A stretch of 64,000 nucleotides of DNA from Enterobacteriaceae bacterium RIT714 (GTDB lineage Bacteria; Pseudomonadota; Gammaproteobacteria; Enterobacterales; Enterobacteriaceae). The position numbers were made by a program, and so were the translations under genes. How positions within the stretch are numbered: position 1 is the first letter of the stretch; the number at the start of each line of letters is the position of its first letter. This document shows positions 18,055 to 27,875 of the stretch, in pieces. Below the pieces are notes generated by a model, which saw only the letters and a program-made list of their open reading frames with translations, had not been told where the DNA came from and searched no databases. Location of the stretch: positions 186,001-250,000 of the forward strand of contig WJYB01000003.1 in assembly GCA_009668015.1 (NCBI GenBank), read 5' to 3'.

Positions 18055-18597
18055 ATGAAAACAATCGAAGTTGATGATGAGCTCTATCAGTATATTGCCA
18101 GCCACACGCGACATATTGGCGAGAGTGCGTCCGATATTTTACGGCGTATGCTGAAATTTTCCGCCGCCTCACAGCCTGCAACTCCGGTTTCCAAAGAGGT
18201 TCGTCAGTCAAACGTTGTTGCTGAAGCCAAAACAGTAGCACCGGTGAAAGACAAAGTCCGCGCGGTGCGCGAACTGCTGCTTTCCGACGAATACGCCGAG
18301 CAGAAAAAAGCGGTTAACCGCTTTATGCTGGTGCTGTCTACACTCTATTCACTGGATAACAAAGCGTTTGCTGAAGCGACCGAGTCGCTGCACGGTCGTA
18401 CCCGCGTCTACTTTGCGGGCGACGAGCAAACGCTGCTTGCCAACGGCAATCAAACCAAGCCTAAACATGTCCCTGGTACGTCGTACTGGGTGATCACCAA
18501 TACCAACACCGGACGCAAATGCAGCATGGTTGAACACATCATGCAGTCGATGCAATTCCCGGCGGAATTGATTGAAAAGGTTTGCGGTACCATTTAA
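18055..18597 (+). CDS. seqA: Negative modulator of replication initiation SeqA
   Basis: Binds hemimethylated GATC sites, sequesters oriC and represses dnaA after initiation. The 180-residue protein has an N-terminal oligomerisation domain (MKTIEVDDELYQYIASH...DILRRML), a variable linker, and a C-terminal DNA-binding domain (about 70-180). The frame is open 48 codons further upstream, but the ATG at 18055 gives the known start and the canonical first residues. pgm follows 24 bp downstream, as in the E. coli seqA-pgm operon. Confidence 0.97.
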   Translation: MKTIEVDDELYQYIASHTRHIGESASDILRRMLKFSAASQPATPVSKEVRQSNVVAEAKTVAPVKDKVRAVRELLLSDEYAEQKKAVNRFMLVLSTLYSLDNKAFAEATESLHGRTRVYFAGDEQTLLANGNQTKPKHVPGTSYWVITNTNTGRKCSMVEHIMQSMQFPAELIEKVCGTI

Positions 18598-18621
18598 CCC
18601 TTGCACAGGAAGGACCAGGTA

Positions 18622-20262
18622 ATGGCAAATCACGATCGAGCGGGTCAACCTGCACAACAAAGCGATTTGATTAACGTCGCTCAGCTTACCGCGCAGTACT
18701 ACGTACTAAAGCCGGAAGTGGGCAACGCAGAACACGCAGTGAAGTTTGGTACGTCTGGCCACCGCGGCAGCGCGGCGCGCCATAGCTTTAACGAGCCGCA
18801 TATTCTGGCCATTGCGCAGGCGATTGCGGAAGAGCGCGCCAAAAATGGCGTAACCGGTCCGTGCTATGTCGGTAAAGATACTCACGCCTTGTCCGAACCG
18901 GCGTTTATTTCCGTCCTGGAAGTGCTGGCGGCTAACGGTGTGGACGTTATCATTCAGGAAAATAACGGCTTTACCCCAACGCCTGCGGTCTCTAACGCGA
19001 TTCTGGTGCACAACAAAAAAGGGGGAGCGCAGGCTGACGGTATCGTCATCACCCCTTCGCACAACCCGCCGGACGATGGCGGTATCAAATACAATCCACC
19101 CAACGGTGGTCCGGCTGATACCAACGTCACCAAAGTGGTCGAAGACCGCGCCAACGTGCTGCTGGCTGATGGTCTGAAAGGCGTGAAGCGCATCTCTCTG
19201 GATGCGGCAATGGCATCGGGTCATGTGAAAGAGCAGGACCTGGTTCAGCCGTTTATTGAAGGGCTGGCCGATATCGTTGATATGGCCGCGATCCAGAAAG
19301 CCGGTCTGAAGCTGGGTGTCGATCCGCTCGGGGGTTCCGGTATTGAATACTGGAAGCGTATTGGCGAGTTCTACAAGCTGGATCTGACCATCGTCAACGA
19401 TCAGGTTGATCAGACGTTCCGCTTTATGCATCTGGATAAAGACGGCGCTATCCGTATGGATTGCTCGTCAGAGTGCGCGATGGCGGGTCTGCTGGCGCTG
19501 CGTGACAAGTTCGATCTGGCTTTTGCCAACGACCCGGACTATGACCGCCACGGTATCGTCACGCCTGCGGGCCTGATGAACCCGAACCACTACCTGGCGG
19601 TGGCGATTAACTATCTGTTCCAGCATCGTCCACAGTGGAGCAAAGAGGTGGCTGTCGGTAAAACGCTGGTCTCCTCGGCGATGATTGACCGCGTGGTAAC
19701 CGACCTGGGCCGCAAGCTGGTAGAAGTGCCGGTGGGCTTCAAATGGTTTGTTGACGGTCTGCATGACGGCAGCTTCGGCTTTGGCGGCGAAGAGAGCGCG
19801 GGCGCTTCCTTCCTGCGTTTCGACGGCACGCCGTGGTCAACCGACAAGGACGGCATCATCATGTGCCTGCTGGCGGCGGAAATCACTGCCGTGACCGGTA
19901 AAAACCCGCAAGAGCATTACAACGAGCTGGCGGCACGTTTTGGTGCGCCGAGCTACAACCGCATTCAGGCCGGTGCGACTTCCGCGCAAAAAGCGGCGCT
20001 GTCTAAGCTCTCTCCAGAGATGGTGAGCGCTGACACGCTGGCGGGTGACCCGATCACCGCACGCCTGACCGCAGCGCCGGGCAACGGTGCCTCTATCGGT
20101 GGTCTGAAAGTGATGACCGATAACGGCTGGTTCGCCGCGCGTCCTTCCGGTACGGAAGATGCGTACAAAATTTACTGCGAAAGTTTCCTCGGCGATGAGC
20201 ACCGTAAGCTAATTGAGAAAGAAGCGGTAGAGATTGTGAGCGAAGTGCTGAAAAACGCCTAA
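18622..20262 (+). CDS. pgm: Phosphoglucomutase Pgm
   Basis: Interconverts glucose-1-phosphate and glucose-6-phosphate for glycogen, UDP-glucose and trehalose metabolism. It has 546 residues. The phosphoserine loop is [11 protein letters not shown] (about residue 146), the metal loop is DPDYDRHG, the sugar-specificity loop is GGEESAG, and the C-terminal phosphate-binding loop is [11 protein letters not shown] chose the ATG at 18622, preceded by AGGAAGGA. It is probably co-transcribed with seqA. Confidence 0.97.
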   Translation: MANHDRAGQPAQQSDLINVAQLTAQYYVLKPEVGNAEHAVKFGTSGHRGSAARHSFNEPHILAIAQAIAEERAKNGVTGPCYVGKDTHALSEPAFISVLEVLAANGVDVIIQENNGFTPTPAVSNAILVHNKKGGAQADGIVITPSHNPPDDGGIKYNPPNGGPADTNVTKVVEDRANVLLADGLKGVKRISLDAAMASGHVKEQDLVQPFIEGLADIVDMAAIQKAGLKLGVDPLGGSGIEYWKRIGEFYKLDLTIVNDQVDQTFRFMHLDKDGAIRMDCSSECAMAGLLALRDKFDLAFANDPDYDRHGIVTPAGLMNPNHYLAVAINYLFQHRPQWSKEVAVGKTLVSSAMIDRVVTDLGRKLVEVPVGFKWFVDGLHDGSFGFGGEESAGASFLRFDGTPWSTDKDGIIMCLLAAEITAVTGKNPQEHYNELAARFGAPSYNRIQAGATSAQKAALSKLSPEMVSADTLAGDPITARLTAAPGNGASIGGLKVMTDNGWFAARPSGTEDAYKIYCESFLGDEHRKLIEKEAVEIVSEVLKNA

Positions 20263-20285
20263 GTACTGATCCGGTAAGGGCTAAT

Positions 20286-20360
20286 GCTCTCACCCGGTCC
20301 TCTCCTTGTGGGGAAGGACTAAAACACTAAAAACGGCAACCCAAAGGGTTGCCGTTTTGC
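20286..20360. repeat. Composite terminator plus REP-like repeat between pgm and potE
   Basis: Holds a bidirectional terminator (AACGGCAACCC-AAA-GGGTTGCCGTT, 20332-20356) that can stop both pgm and potE transcripts. Next to it is a CTCTCC...GGGGAAGG palindrome and a GGGTGAG-type tail. Read on the minus strand the whole stretch lines up with the 96-bp unit repeated at 38364-38747, including the shared TTTTTAGTGTTT link. Confidence 0.8.
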
Positions 20361-20365
20361 TTTGT

Positions 20366-21682
20366 TTAGCTGTGTTTATTTTTCAGTTCAAAGCGCGGAG
20401 AGACCAAACCGTACAGCGTCCAGCCCATAAAGGTGACCATCGCGCCGTACAGCATCGCTTCCTGTCCCGAGGAGTAGAGCGCATAGAAGCTGTAAATCGC
20501 CCCGACCAGCGCCACAATGTTGGCGACTTTGGCTTTACCTGGCGCCACATTCGCCGCTTTTTGGATGATCACCAGCGCCGCCATCGACAGAATGTACGGA
20601 ATAATGTTGGTCACCACCGCCAGGTTGACCAGCACGTTAAACTGGCTGTTCAGCGACGGGCTAATAGTCATCAGTGACAGGCCACTCTGGAAAATCACAA
20701 TCGCCAGCATTCCCTGAACGGGGGCGTCGGACTTGCTGACGCGAGAGAAGATTTTCGGGAAATAGCCTGAATCCGCAGAAGATTTAAACACCTGGGCAAT
20801 AGTGAACTGCCAGCCCAGCAGTGAACCGCAGCAGGACATCACCATCAGGCCCATGATCACTTTCCCGACTTCCGGCGTGAACATCTGGGCAAACGCCAGA
20901 CCAAACGGCGCGGTCGAGTTCGCCAGATCCATATTGGGGACAATCCCGGCGATCACGTTGGTGGAGACGATATAGATAACGGCTGCCCCCAGCGTTCCGC
21001 CCAGCACCGCAATCGGCACGTTACGTTCCGGGTTTTCCACCACTTCGGCGTTAGCACACGCGGACTCCAGCCCAAGGAAGGCCCACAACGTCATCGCGAT
21101 AGACGAACCGACAGCCGTAAAGAACGGCACATGGTGCGGATTCCAGGAGTTAGCGTACAGCGTCGGGCTAAACCAGAACCAGCCAATAATGCACAGGCCA
21201 ACCACCGGAATGATCACCCCCCAGACGGTAATACTGCTGAGTTGACCGGTAATGCGCGCGCCGCCAAAGTTTGCCACGGTGCACAGCCACAGCACGCCAA
21301 TGGTGGCGAGGCCGATTTGCACCGGGCTGAGCGTCGCACCAAACAGTTCAGTCCCGTAGCCGACGGCAGAAATGGCAATCGCGACGTTCGCAATCAGCAG
21401 CGACACGCCATAGGTATAGTTGGCCATAAAATTGCCAGACTTCCCAAAGGCATACTCCGCGTAACCGCCCATCCCGCCGGATTTACGGCTGAACATCCCG
21501 CACTTCGCAAAAGCCCACGCCAGCGCCATCGAGCCCACGGCGGTCACCAGCCAGGAGATAATCGAGATCGTACCGACTTCGGCGAGTTTGGTCGGGAGCA
21601 TGATGATGCCGGAGCCCATCATATTGACCATCGTCAGGATGGTGAGCTGAACCACGCCCATCTTATTGGATTTGTTACTCAT
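20366..21682 (-). CDS. potE: Putrescine/ornithine antiporter PotE
   Basis: Inner-membrane APC-family exchanger that exports putrescine and imports ornithine, completing the proton-consuming cycle with SpeF at low pH. The 438-residue, 12-helix protein opens with VQLTILTMVNMMGSGIIMLP, the APC-type helix 1 with its GSG break. Its start overlaps the speF stop by 4 bases (ATGA), so translation is coupled. A bidirectional terminator follows. Confidence 0.97.
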   Translation of the reverse strand: MSNKSNKMGVVQLTILTMVNMMGSGIIMLPTKLAEVGTISIISWLVTAVGSMALAWAFAKCGMFSRKSGGMGGYAEYAFGKSGNFMANYTYGVSLLIANVAIAISAVGYGTELFGATLSPVQIGLATIGVLWLCTVANFGGARITGQLSSITVWGVIIPVVGLCIIGWFWFSPTLYANSWNPHHVPFFTAVGSSIAMTLWAFLGLESACANAEVVENPERNVPIAVLGGTLGAAVIYIVSTNVIAGIVPNMDLANSTAPFGLAFAQMFTPEVGKVIMGLMVMSCCGSLLGWQFTIAQVFKSSADSGYFPKIFSRVSKSDAPVQGMLAIVIFQSGLSLMTISPSLNSQFNVLVNLAVVTNIIPYILSMAALVIIQKAANVAPGKAKVANIVALVGAIYSFYALYSSGQEAMLYGAMVTFMGWTLYGLVSPRFELKNKHS

Positions 21683-23877
21683 AGTTTTTCTCCTTTCAGC
21701 AGCGCGGGCTGGGCGGCAGACTGCTTAATGACGTAGCAGCGAACCTGTTTACGCCCATCACACTCTTCGATATACACACCCTGTAATTCCGGCGCGAAGC
21801 CCGGCAACAGGTTGATACCTTCTTCCAGCGCCGTGAAATAACGCAGCACCGCATCGCCCCACACTTCGCCAGGAACTACGCACAGCACGCCCGGTGGATA
21901 CGGGAGCGCGCCTTCCGCGGCAATTCGGCCTTCTGTATCGCGCAGGGAGACCAGCTCCACTTCGCCGCGCAGGTAGGCGTAGTTCGCCGCCTGCGGATTC
22001 ATCATTACCCGCGGGAAATGCGCTTTGCGGAACATCTCTTTTTGCAGCTGTTTCACGTTGTGACGGGCGTACAGATCGTGCATCTCCTGGCAAATCTGAC
22101 GCAGTGAATAACCGGCGTAGCGGTCAGGATGCTGTTTGTAGAGAGAAGGCAGCACCTCTTTCAGCGGTGCATCGGTTTCCAGCAGTTTTTCGAAACGCAC
22201 CAGTTGAGCGATCAGTTGCTGCAACTTGCCCATGTCTTCGGCAGGCGTGAGCAGGAACAGAATCGAGTTGAGGTCGCATTTCTCGGGGACGATGCCATTT
22301 TCACGCAAGAAGTTAGCCAGGATGGTGGCAGGCACGCCGAAATCGTCGTATTCACCGGTACGGGCGTTAATGCCCGGTGTGGTCAGCAGCAGTTTGCACG
22401 GATCGATAAAGTATTGATGCTCGGCGTACCCTTCAAAAGCGTGCCACTGCTCGCCAGGGACAAAGTGGAAGAAGCGCAAATCGCTGGAAATTTCCGCCGT
22501 GCTCCAGCTTTCCCACGCTTTGCCATCCACCGTTTCTGGCACAAACGGATGGATAAACCGGCAGTTCTGCAGGATCAGTTTCCGGGCTTCGATACCGTTT
22601 ACCACGCAGTCCATCCACATGTTGCGTCCACTTTCGCCTTCATGCATCCGGGCGTTGATATCCAGTGCGGCAAACAGCGGATAGAACGGGCTGGTGGAGG
22701 CGTGCATCATGAACGCGTTGTTCAGGCGTTTATGCGGTACATAGCGTTGCTGGCCCTTAATATGGCTATCTTTTTTGTGGATCTGCGACGTCTGAGAGAA
22801 ACCCGCCTGCTGTTTATGCACCGATTGTGTCACCAGAATTCCCGGATCGTTCTCGTTCAGCTCCAGCAGAAGCGGCGAACAATCAGCCATCATTGGAATG
22901 AATTGTTCATAACCGACCCATGCGGAATCGAACAGGATGTAGTCGCACAGATGACCTATCTTATCGACGACCTGGCGGGCGTTATAAATGGTGCCATCGT
23001 AGGTGCCCAGCTGAATGACCGCCAGGCGGAACGGGCGTTGATCGCGGCTCCGGCCAGGGGCCACCTCTGCGATCAGCTCGCGCAAATAACTTTCTTCAAA
23101 GCAATGGGCATCAATGCCGCCAATAAATCCGTACGGGTTGCGCGCGGTTTCCAGATACACCGGCGTTGCGCCCGCCTGCAGTAATGCGCCGTGGTGGTTG
23201 GACTTGTGGTTATTGCGATCAAAGAGCACCAAATCGCCTGGGGTCAGCAGGGCATTCAGCACCACTTTGTTCGACGATGATGTTCCGTTCAGCACAAAAT
23301 AGGTTTTGTCAGCGTTAAACACTTTTGCCGCGTGTTTTTGTGCCGCGCACGGAGCGCCTTCATGAATGAGCAGATCGCCCATCGCCACATCGGCATTACA
23401 CAGGTCGGAACGGAACAGCGTCTCGCCAAAGAAATCGACGAACTGATTGCCGGCAGGGTGACGGCGGAAGAACTGGCCGCCCTGATGCCCCGGGCAGTCA
23501 AATGCGCTGTTGCCCTGTTTAACGTAATCCACCAGCGCCCGGAAGAATGGCGGACGCAGCTGCGTTTCATACTTCAGCGCCGCGGCTTCCAGCTGGCGTC
23601 CGTAGAAGGCGTTACTGGTATCGTTACACTCAAAAACCCCGTGAATGCGCGGTAAATATTCGGCCGGAACGATTTCTTCTTTATGGGTGGCGATAAATAC
23701 CGGAATACCGAAACCGGTGGCTTCTATTTCTTCAATCGTGCCGTTAAAAATATCACTCACAGAAAGGACGACGGCGGCGACATCAATATAATCAGATTCA
23801 CTGACATCGATCATTTCACGGGTGGTCGTAAAACAGTCCGGGCAGGCGCGGCTGACAGCAATTTTTAGCATTTTCAT
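21679..23877 (-). CDS. speF: Inducible ornithine decarboxylase SpeF
   Basis: PLP-dependent decarboxylase converting ornithine to putrescine and CO2, induced by acid and ornithine. The 732-residue fold-type I enzyme has an N-terminal wing domain, and the PLP Lys is in SVHKQQAGFSQTSQIH (about residue 350). A YYY-like C-terminal part follows. It is the first structural gene of speF-potE. Expression is set upstream by the leader peptide gene speFL at 24132-24236. Confidence 0.97.
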   Translation of the reverse strand: MKMLKIAVSRACPDCFTTTREMIDVSESDYIDVAAVVLSVSDIFNGTIEEIEATGFGIPVFIATHKEEIVPAEYLPRIHGVFECNDTSNAFYGRQLEAAALKYETQLRPPFFRALVDYVKQGNSAFDCPGHQGGQFFRRHPAGNQFVDFFGETLFRSDLCNADVAMGDLLIHEGAPCAAQKHAAKVFNADKTYFVLNGTSSSNKVVLNALLTPGDLVLFDRNNHKSNHHGALLQAGATPVYLETARNPYGFIGGIDAHCFEESYLRELIAEVAPGRSRDQRPFRLAVIQLGTYDGTIYNARQVVDKIGHLCDYILFDSAWVGYEQFIPMMADCSPLLLELNENDPGILVTQSVHKQQAGFSQTSQIHKKDSHIKGQQRYVPHKRLNNAFMMHASTSPFYPLFAALDINARMHEGESGRNMWMDCVVNGIEARKLILQNCRFIHPFVPETVDGKAWESWSTAEISSDLRFFHFVPGEQWHAFEGYAEHQYFIDPCKLLLTTPGINARTGEYDDFGVPATILANFLRENGIVPEKCDLNSILFLLTPAEDMGKLQQLIAQLVRFEKLLETDAPLKEVLPSLYKQHPDRYAGYSLRQICQEMHDLYARHNVKQLQKEMFRKAHFPRVMMNPQAANYAYLRGEVELVSLRDTEGRIAAEGALPYPPGVLCVVPGEVWGDAVLRYFTALEEGINLLPGFAPELQGVYIEECDGRKQVRCYVIKQSAAQPALLKGEKL

Positions 23878-24131
23878 CGTTGACTCTTTATTTCAGGTAA
23901 TACGTGTCCCTCGACTTCTTGTGAATAAGAAATCGAAAATATCCGGATAAAAAAGCAAAGCGAGGCCGCTGATAAAAAATCAGTTAATTGCTTTTTAATG
24001 CGTTAAATCCATTCCGTCCGGTGACGGAAAAGGCTGAATTTAAGGAAAGTGAGCGCGAGTCTACAGGCAATGGCCCGTAAATCAGGAGGTTTCAGGATAA
24101 CCTGTAAGCAGACGCGCCCGAGGTCGAAGGA
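23878..24131 (-). promoter_or_regulatory. speFL-speF leader region (Rho-dependent attenuation zone)
   Basis: 254 bp between the speFL stop and the speF start. In E. coli, ribosome stalling on speFL exposes or hides a Rho-loading region here, coupling speF to ornithine. By synteny and the conserved leader peptide the same is expected. I see no further gene. Confidence 0.55.
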
Positions 24132-24236
24132 CTACCGGGCGTTGAAGAAATGAAAGTCAAAGCTGTTGCGGTGGGCGAACATCATAATATGAGTTGTCCG
24201 CCTGATATGAGGCATTAAACGATTGTTATTTTCCAT
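24132..24236 (-). CDS. speFL: Ornithine-sensing leader peptide SpeFL
   Basis: 34-codon ORF on the minus strand that ends TAG. Translation starts MENNNRLMPHIRRTTH and ends RNSFDFHFFNAR. This matches the arrest peptide of E. coli (formerly YbfK) almost residue for residue, including the HIRR...H and FNAR segments that capture ornithine in the ribosome exit tunnel. Stalling at the end of this ORF prevents Rho-dependent termination and switches on speF-potE. SD AGGAAAAT precedes the ATG. The gap from 24237 to 24513 upstream holds its promoter, which I could not place, and no gene. Confidence 0.92.
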   Translation of the reverse strand: MENNNRLMPHIRRTTHIMMFAHRNSFDFHFFNAR

Positions 24237-24513
24237 GTTCATTTTCCTTTCACCAAATGAAAGCAGGGTCATTTTATCCAGGAAAAGCCGCTAAACCGTG
24301 AAGAAGATCACCAATAACCGATCATTACAGAAATAAATATTCGTTTCGAGTGAATAGTGCAGATCAAAATTCTGCATTGTAAGTGCAATGTTACGGTTGT
24401 GTTTTTAAACTGTTTTTATTTATTTTGAAGAGAAATTAAATATCCACGCCAGAGGCGGTGAAATAAATTACCCAGCGTTTTTATTTTTAATTGAAATTAG
24501 TTTGAATAGTTAT

Positions 24514-25191
24514 TCAAAATATAAAGCGATAACCGATACCGGTTTCAGTTAATAAATGGCGAGGGCGAGCGGGGTCCACTTCCAGTTTTTGACGAAGATG
24601 GCCCATATATATGCGTAAATAATGACTATGCTCGACGGCGTTGGGGCCCCAGACCTGATTTAACAGCTGTCGTTGAGTCAGGACCTTGCCGTGGTTATTG
24701 AGAAGTACAGCCAGCAGCCGGAATTCGATAGGGGTGAGGTGGATCTCTTGTGTACCGCGAGTAATGCGGCGAGCGGCCAGATCGACCTCAATATCCGAGA
24801 AAGTATGCACCGGTTCGGACGGCGCGCTTGCGCTGTGGCGGCGCAAGGCGACGCGCAGCCGCGCCTGCAGCTCGCCGATCCCAAACGGCTTGCTAAGATA
24901 GTCATCGGCACCGGCATCGAGAGCCGCGATTTTATCCGTCTCTTCCGCCCGGGCGGAGAGCACAATGATAGGCATCTGACTCCACTGGCGCACTTCGCGG
25001 ATAAAATCAATGCCGTCGCCGTCCGGCAGGCCTAAATCGAGGATCACCAGATCGGGTTTACGCGTGGCGGCTTCAATCAGGCCACGCTGTAATGTCCCGG
25101 CGTCGTACACGCGCAAACCGTCTCCCTCCAGCGCAGTGCGCAGGAAACGGCTAATCGCGAGTTCATCTTCAACAATCAGGACGTTAATCAC
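24514..25191 (-). CDS. kdpE: Response regulator KdpE
   Basis: OmpR/PhoB-family regulator that activates kdpFABC under potassium limitation. The 225-residue protein has a receiver domain (about 1-120) with the phospho-acceptor Asp in LVILDLGLPDGDG (about residue 52) and Lys in LSKPFG. The winged-helix DNA-binding domain is about 130-225. Its start overlaps the kdpD stop by 4 bases, so the pair is translationally coupled. Confidence 0.97.
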   Translation of the reverse strand: MINVLIVEDELAISRFLRTALEGDGLRVYDAGTLQRGLIEAATRKPDLVILDLGLPDGDGIDFIREVRQWSQMPIIVLSARAEETDKIAALDAGADDYLSKPFGIGELQARLRVALRRHSASAPSEPVHTFSDIEVDLAARRITRGTQEIHLTPIEFRLLAVLLNNHGKVLTQRQLLNQVWGPNAVEHSHYLRIYMGHLRQKLEVDPARPRHLLTETGIGYRFIF

Positions 25192-27875
25192 AAATCCTCT
25201 GGTAATTCATCGAGTTCTGGCGGAATGTCGAGAGGAAGTGTAACACAAAAACTGGCCCCTCCTTCCGGACGATTGTGGGCCGTAATGGTCCCGCCGTGAA
25301 CATCGACAATGGCCTGACAGATGGCCAGTCCCAGTCCGACGCCGGGGATGGCTGACTCTTTATTCCCGCGTGCAAACTTTTCAAAAATGGCGCTCTCCTG
25401 GCCCGGCGGAATACCTGGCCCGTCATCCCAGATATTAAGATGCAGTGTCTGATTCGATACGCCTGCGCTCAGGCCGATCTCTGCGCTCACCCCGGCGTAT
25501 TTTGCGGCGTTTTCCAGCAAATTGATCAGCACGCGTTCAAACAGCGGCCCGTCAACGTGAATGAGCGTCAGCGGTTCGGGCAAATCGAGCGCGATGTGGC
25601 GTCCCCCGAGTCCGGGTTCGAGCATTTTTAACGCGCTACCGACCACCTCTTCCAGCGTCAGCCACTCCTTTTTCAGGTTAAACCCGCCGGACTGTATACG
25701 CGCCATATCGAGCAAATTATTGACCAGCCGGGTGGTGTTCAGCACATGCTGGCGGATTTCGCTGGCCTGAAGTGCATGAGGTGAATTTTCAGCCGCCAGA
25801 TCGAGCGTCAGAATTTCTGACTGACCAAACAGCACGGTCAACGGCGTACGCAGATCGTGAGAGAGGGCCGCCAGCAGGGAGTTGCGGATACTTTCTCGTT
25901 CGCTCGCCAGCCGCGCCTGCTCTTCGCTGGTGGTCAGCGCCAGACGCTCCAGCGCGCTGGCAACCAGCAGAGTAAAGGTTTCCAGCAGGCGCTGTTGTTC
26001 GGGAATCATGAGTTGGCGCAGATTTGTCGGCTCCACAATCACCAGGCCCAGATTTTTATCCGCACTGCGCAGAGGCAACATCAGATAGGGCACGCCGGGC
26101 AGGGTGTCCGTTCCGGCTCCTGCGGGCAAACCTTTGTCAAAACTCCAGCGGGCGATGGCCTCATCCCAGGGCGTCATCCCTTTCGCAGAGGTTAGCGGGC
26201 GGAGTTTTCCCTGCTCATCAGGCAGTAAAATGAGACTGCTGGCAACGAAAGTCGAGCGGATGAACTGCTCGCTGGTCTGGACAATATCGAGCGGCGTACG
26301 GCCCACCGCCAGCGATTTGGACATCTCATAAAGATGGCGCGTGCGCTGTTCGCGGTAGCGGGCAATCCGCGCCTGATAACGCACCCCGGCGGTGAGATTC
26401 CCGACGATTAATCCCACGGTCAGCATCACGGCAAAAGTGAGGATGTACTGGACATCCGACACGGCCAGCGTGCCGCGTGGAGCAATGAAAAAGAGATCGA
26501 AGCTGGCGACGTTAATCACCGTTGCCAGTACCGACGGCCAGCGCCCGTAAAGCAAAGCCACCACCACCACACCGAGCAGATAGATCATCACCAGGTTAGC
26601 GGCGTCGAAGGCAATCAGCCATTGGCTGGCAATGATGGTGATCAGGGCACACAGCACCGCCGCGACCAGACAGCCGCGCAGCTGGATGCGCCATTTTTCA
26701 CTGAACGTACGTGCATCAGGAACGCGACCGGGCAGAGGCACGGGTTTGTCATCGAGGGCGACAATCACCAAATCCAGATCCGGGGCGCGTCTGGCCAGTT
26801 TGTCGGCAAAAGTTTCGCGGCTAAACCAGCGGCGATGATGGCGACGACCAATCACAATTTTGCCCAGATTGTGCTCGCGGGCGTAGCGCAGGATCGCTTT
26901 GTCTTCGGCGGGATCGGAAAGGGTGGCCGTCTCTGCCCCCAGCTCCTGCGCCAGTCGTAAGGCGCTGAGGATTGTACGGCGCTGGTGCTCAGGAAGAGCG
27001 TGAAGATGAGGCGTTTCAACGTACACCGCGTGCCATACGCTGCCGAATTTTGCCGCCAGTCGGGCGGCGGTGCGCACCAGCTTTTCATTGCTACCGGCGT
27101 GACCAATGCACAACAAAATGGCGTCGCGCGTATGCCAGACGCGATCCTGACCCTGACGGTCACGCCAGGCGCGCATTTGGTCGTCCACCCGGTCGGCGGT
27201 ACGGCGCAGCGCCAGCTCGCGCAGCGCAATCAGATTACCCTTGCGGAAAAAGTGTTCAATGGCGCGCTCCGCCTGACCGGCGATATACACTTTGCCTTCA
27301 TGCAGCCGCTGACGCAGGTCGTCAGGGGGAAGATCGACCAGCACCACTTCGTCGGCGGAATCAAAAAACGGATCGGGAACCGTCTCCCGGACCTGAATCC
27401 CGGTGACGCCGCTCACGACGTCATTCAGGCTTTCCAGATGCTGCACGTTAACCGTCGTAAAAACGTCGATCCCCGCTTCGAGCAGCTCTTCGACGTCCTG
27501 CCAGCGTTTAGGGTGACGAGAGCCTGGCGCATTGCTGTGCGCCAGTTCGTCCATCAGGATCAGGGCGGGGCGGCGGGCGAGGGCGGCATCCAGATCAAAT
27601 TCTGTCACCAGCCGCCCGCGATGGCTGATGCGCCGCGCCGGCTGGGTTGCCAGGCCCTCCAGCAGCGCGGCGGTCTCTTTTCGCCCGTGGGTTTCTACCA
27701 CGCCGATAAGAATATCGAGCCCCTGAGCCCGTAAGCGCTGCGCCTCGGTCAACATGGCGTAGGTTTTCCCGACGCCCGCGCAGGCGCCGAAAAACACTTT
27801 CAACTTACCGCGATGCACTTGTGCCGTTTGCTCAAGTAATCGGTCCGGATCCGGGCGCAGAGGCTCGTCGGTCAT
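25188..27875 (-). CDS. kdpD: Potassium-responsive sensor histidine kinase KdpD
   Basis: 895-residue inner-membrane kinase. In order: an N-terminal KdpD domain with Walker A-like GACAGVGKTY (about residues 30-39), a USP-like domain (about 250-370), four transmembrane helices (about 400-500), a GAF domain, a HisKA domain with the phospho-His in ALSHDLRTPL, and an HATPase domain (DDGPGIPPG, GLGLAICQAIVD). It directly follows kdpC: the kdpC stop TAA abuts its ATG. It controls kdpFABC through KdpE. Confidence 0.97.
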   Translation of the reverse strand: MTDEPLRPDPDRLLEQTAQVHRGKLKVFFGACAGVGKTYAMLTEAQRLRAQGLDILIGVVETHGRKETAALLEGLATQPARRISHRGRLVTEFDLDAALARRPALILMDELAHSNAPGSRHPKRWQDVEELLEAGIDVFTTVNVQHLESLNDVVSGVTGIQVRETVPDPFFDSADEVVLVDLPPDDLRQRLHEGKVYIAGQAERAIEHFFRKGNLIALRELALRRTADRVDDQMRAWRDRQGQDRVWHTRDAILLCIGHAGSNEKLVRTAARLAAKFGSVWHAVYVETPHLHALPEHQRRTILSALRLAQELGAETATLSDPAEDKAILRYAREHNLGKIVIGRRHHRRWFSRETFADKLARRAPDLDLVIVALDDKPVPLPGRVPDARTFSEKWRIQLRGCLVAAVLCALITIIASQWLIAFDAANLVMIYLLGVVVVALLYGRWPSVLATVINVASFDLFFIAPRGTLAVSDVQYILTFAVMLTVGLIVGNLTAGVRYQARIARYREQRTRHLYEMSKSLAVGRTPLDIVQTSEQFIRSTFVASSLILLPDEQGKLRPLTSAKGMTPWDEAIARWSFDKGLPAGAGTDTLPGVPYLMLPLRSADKNLGLVIVEPTNLRQLMIPEQQRLLETFTLLVASALERLALTTSEEQARLASERESIRNSLLAALSHDLRTPLTVLFGQSEILTLDLAAENSPHALQASEIRQHVLNTTRLVNNLLDMARIQSGGFNLKKEWLTLEEVVGSALKMLEPGLGGRHIALDLPEPLTLIHVDGPLFERVLINLLENAAKYAGVSAEIGLSAGVSNQTLHLNIWDDGPGIPPGQESAIFEKFARGNKESAIPGVGLGLAICQAIVDVHGGTITAHNRPEGGASFCVTLPLDIPPELDELPEDL

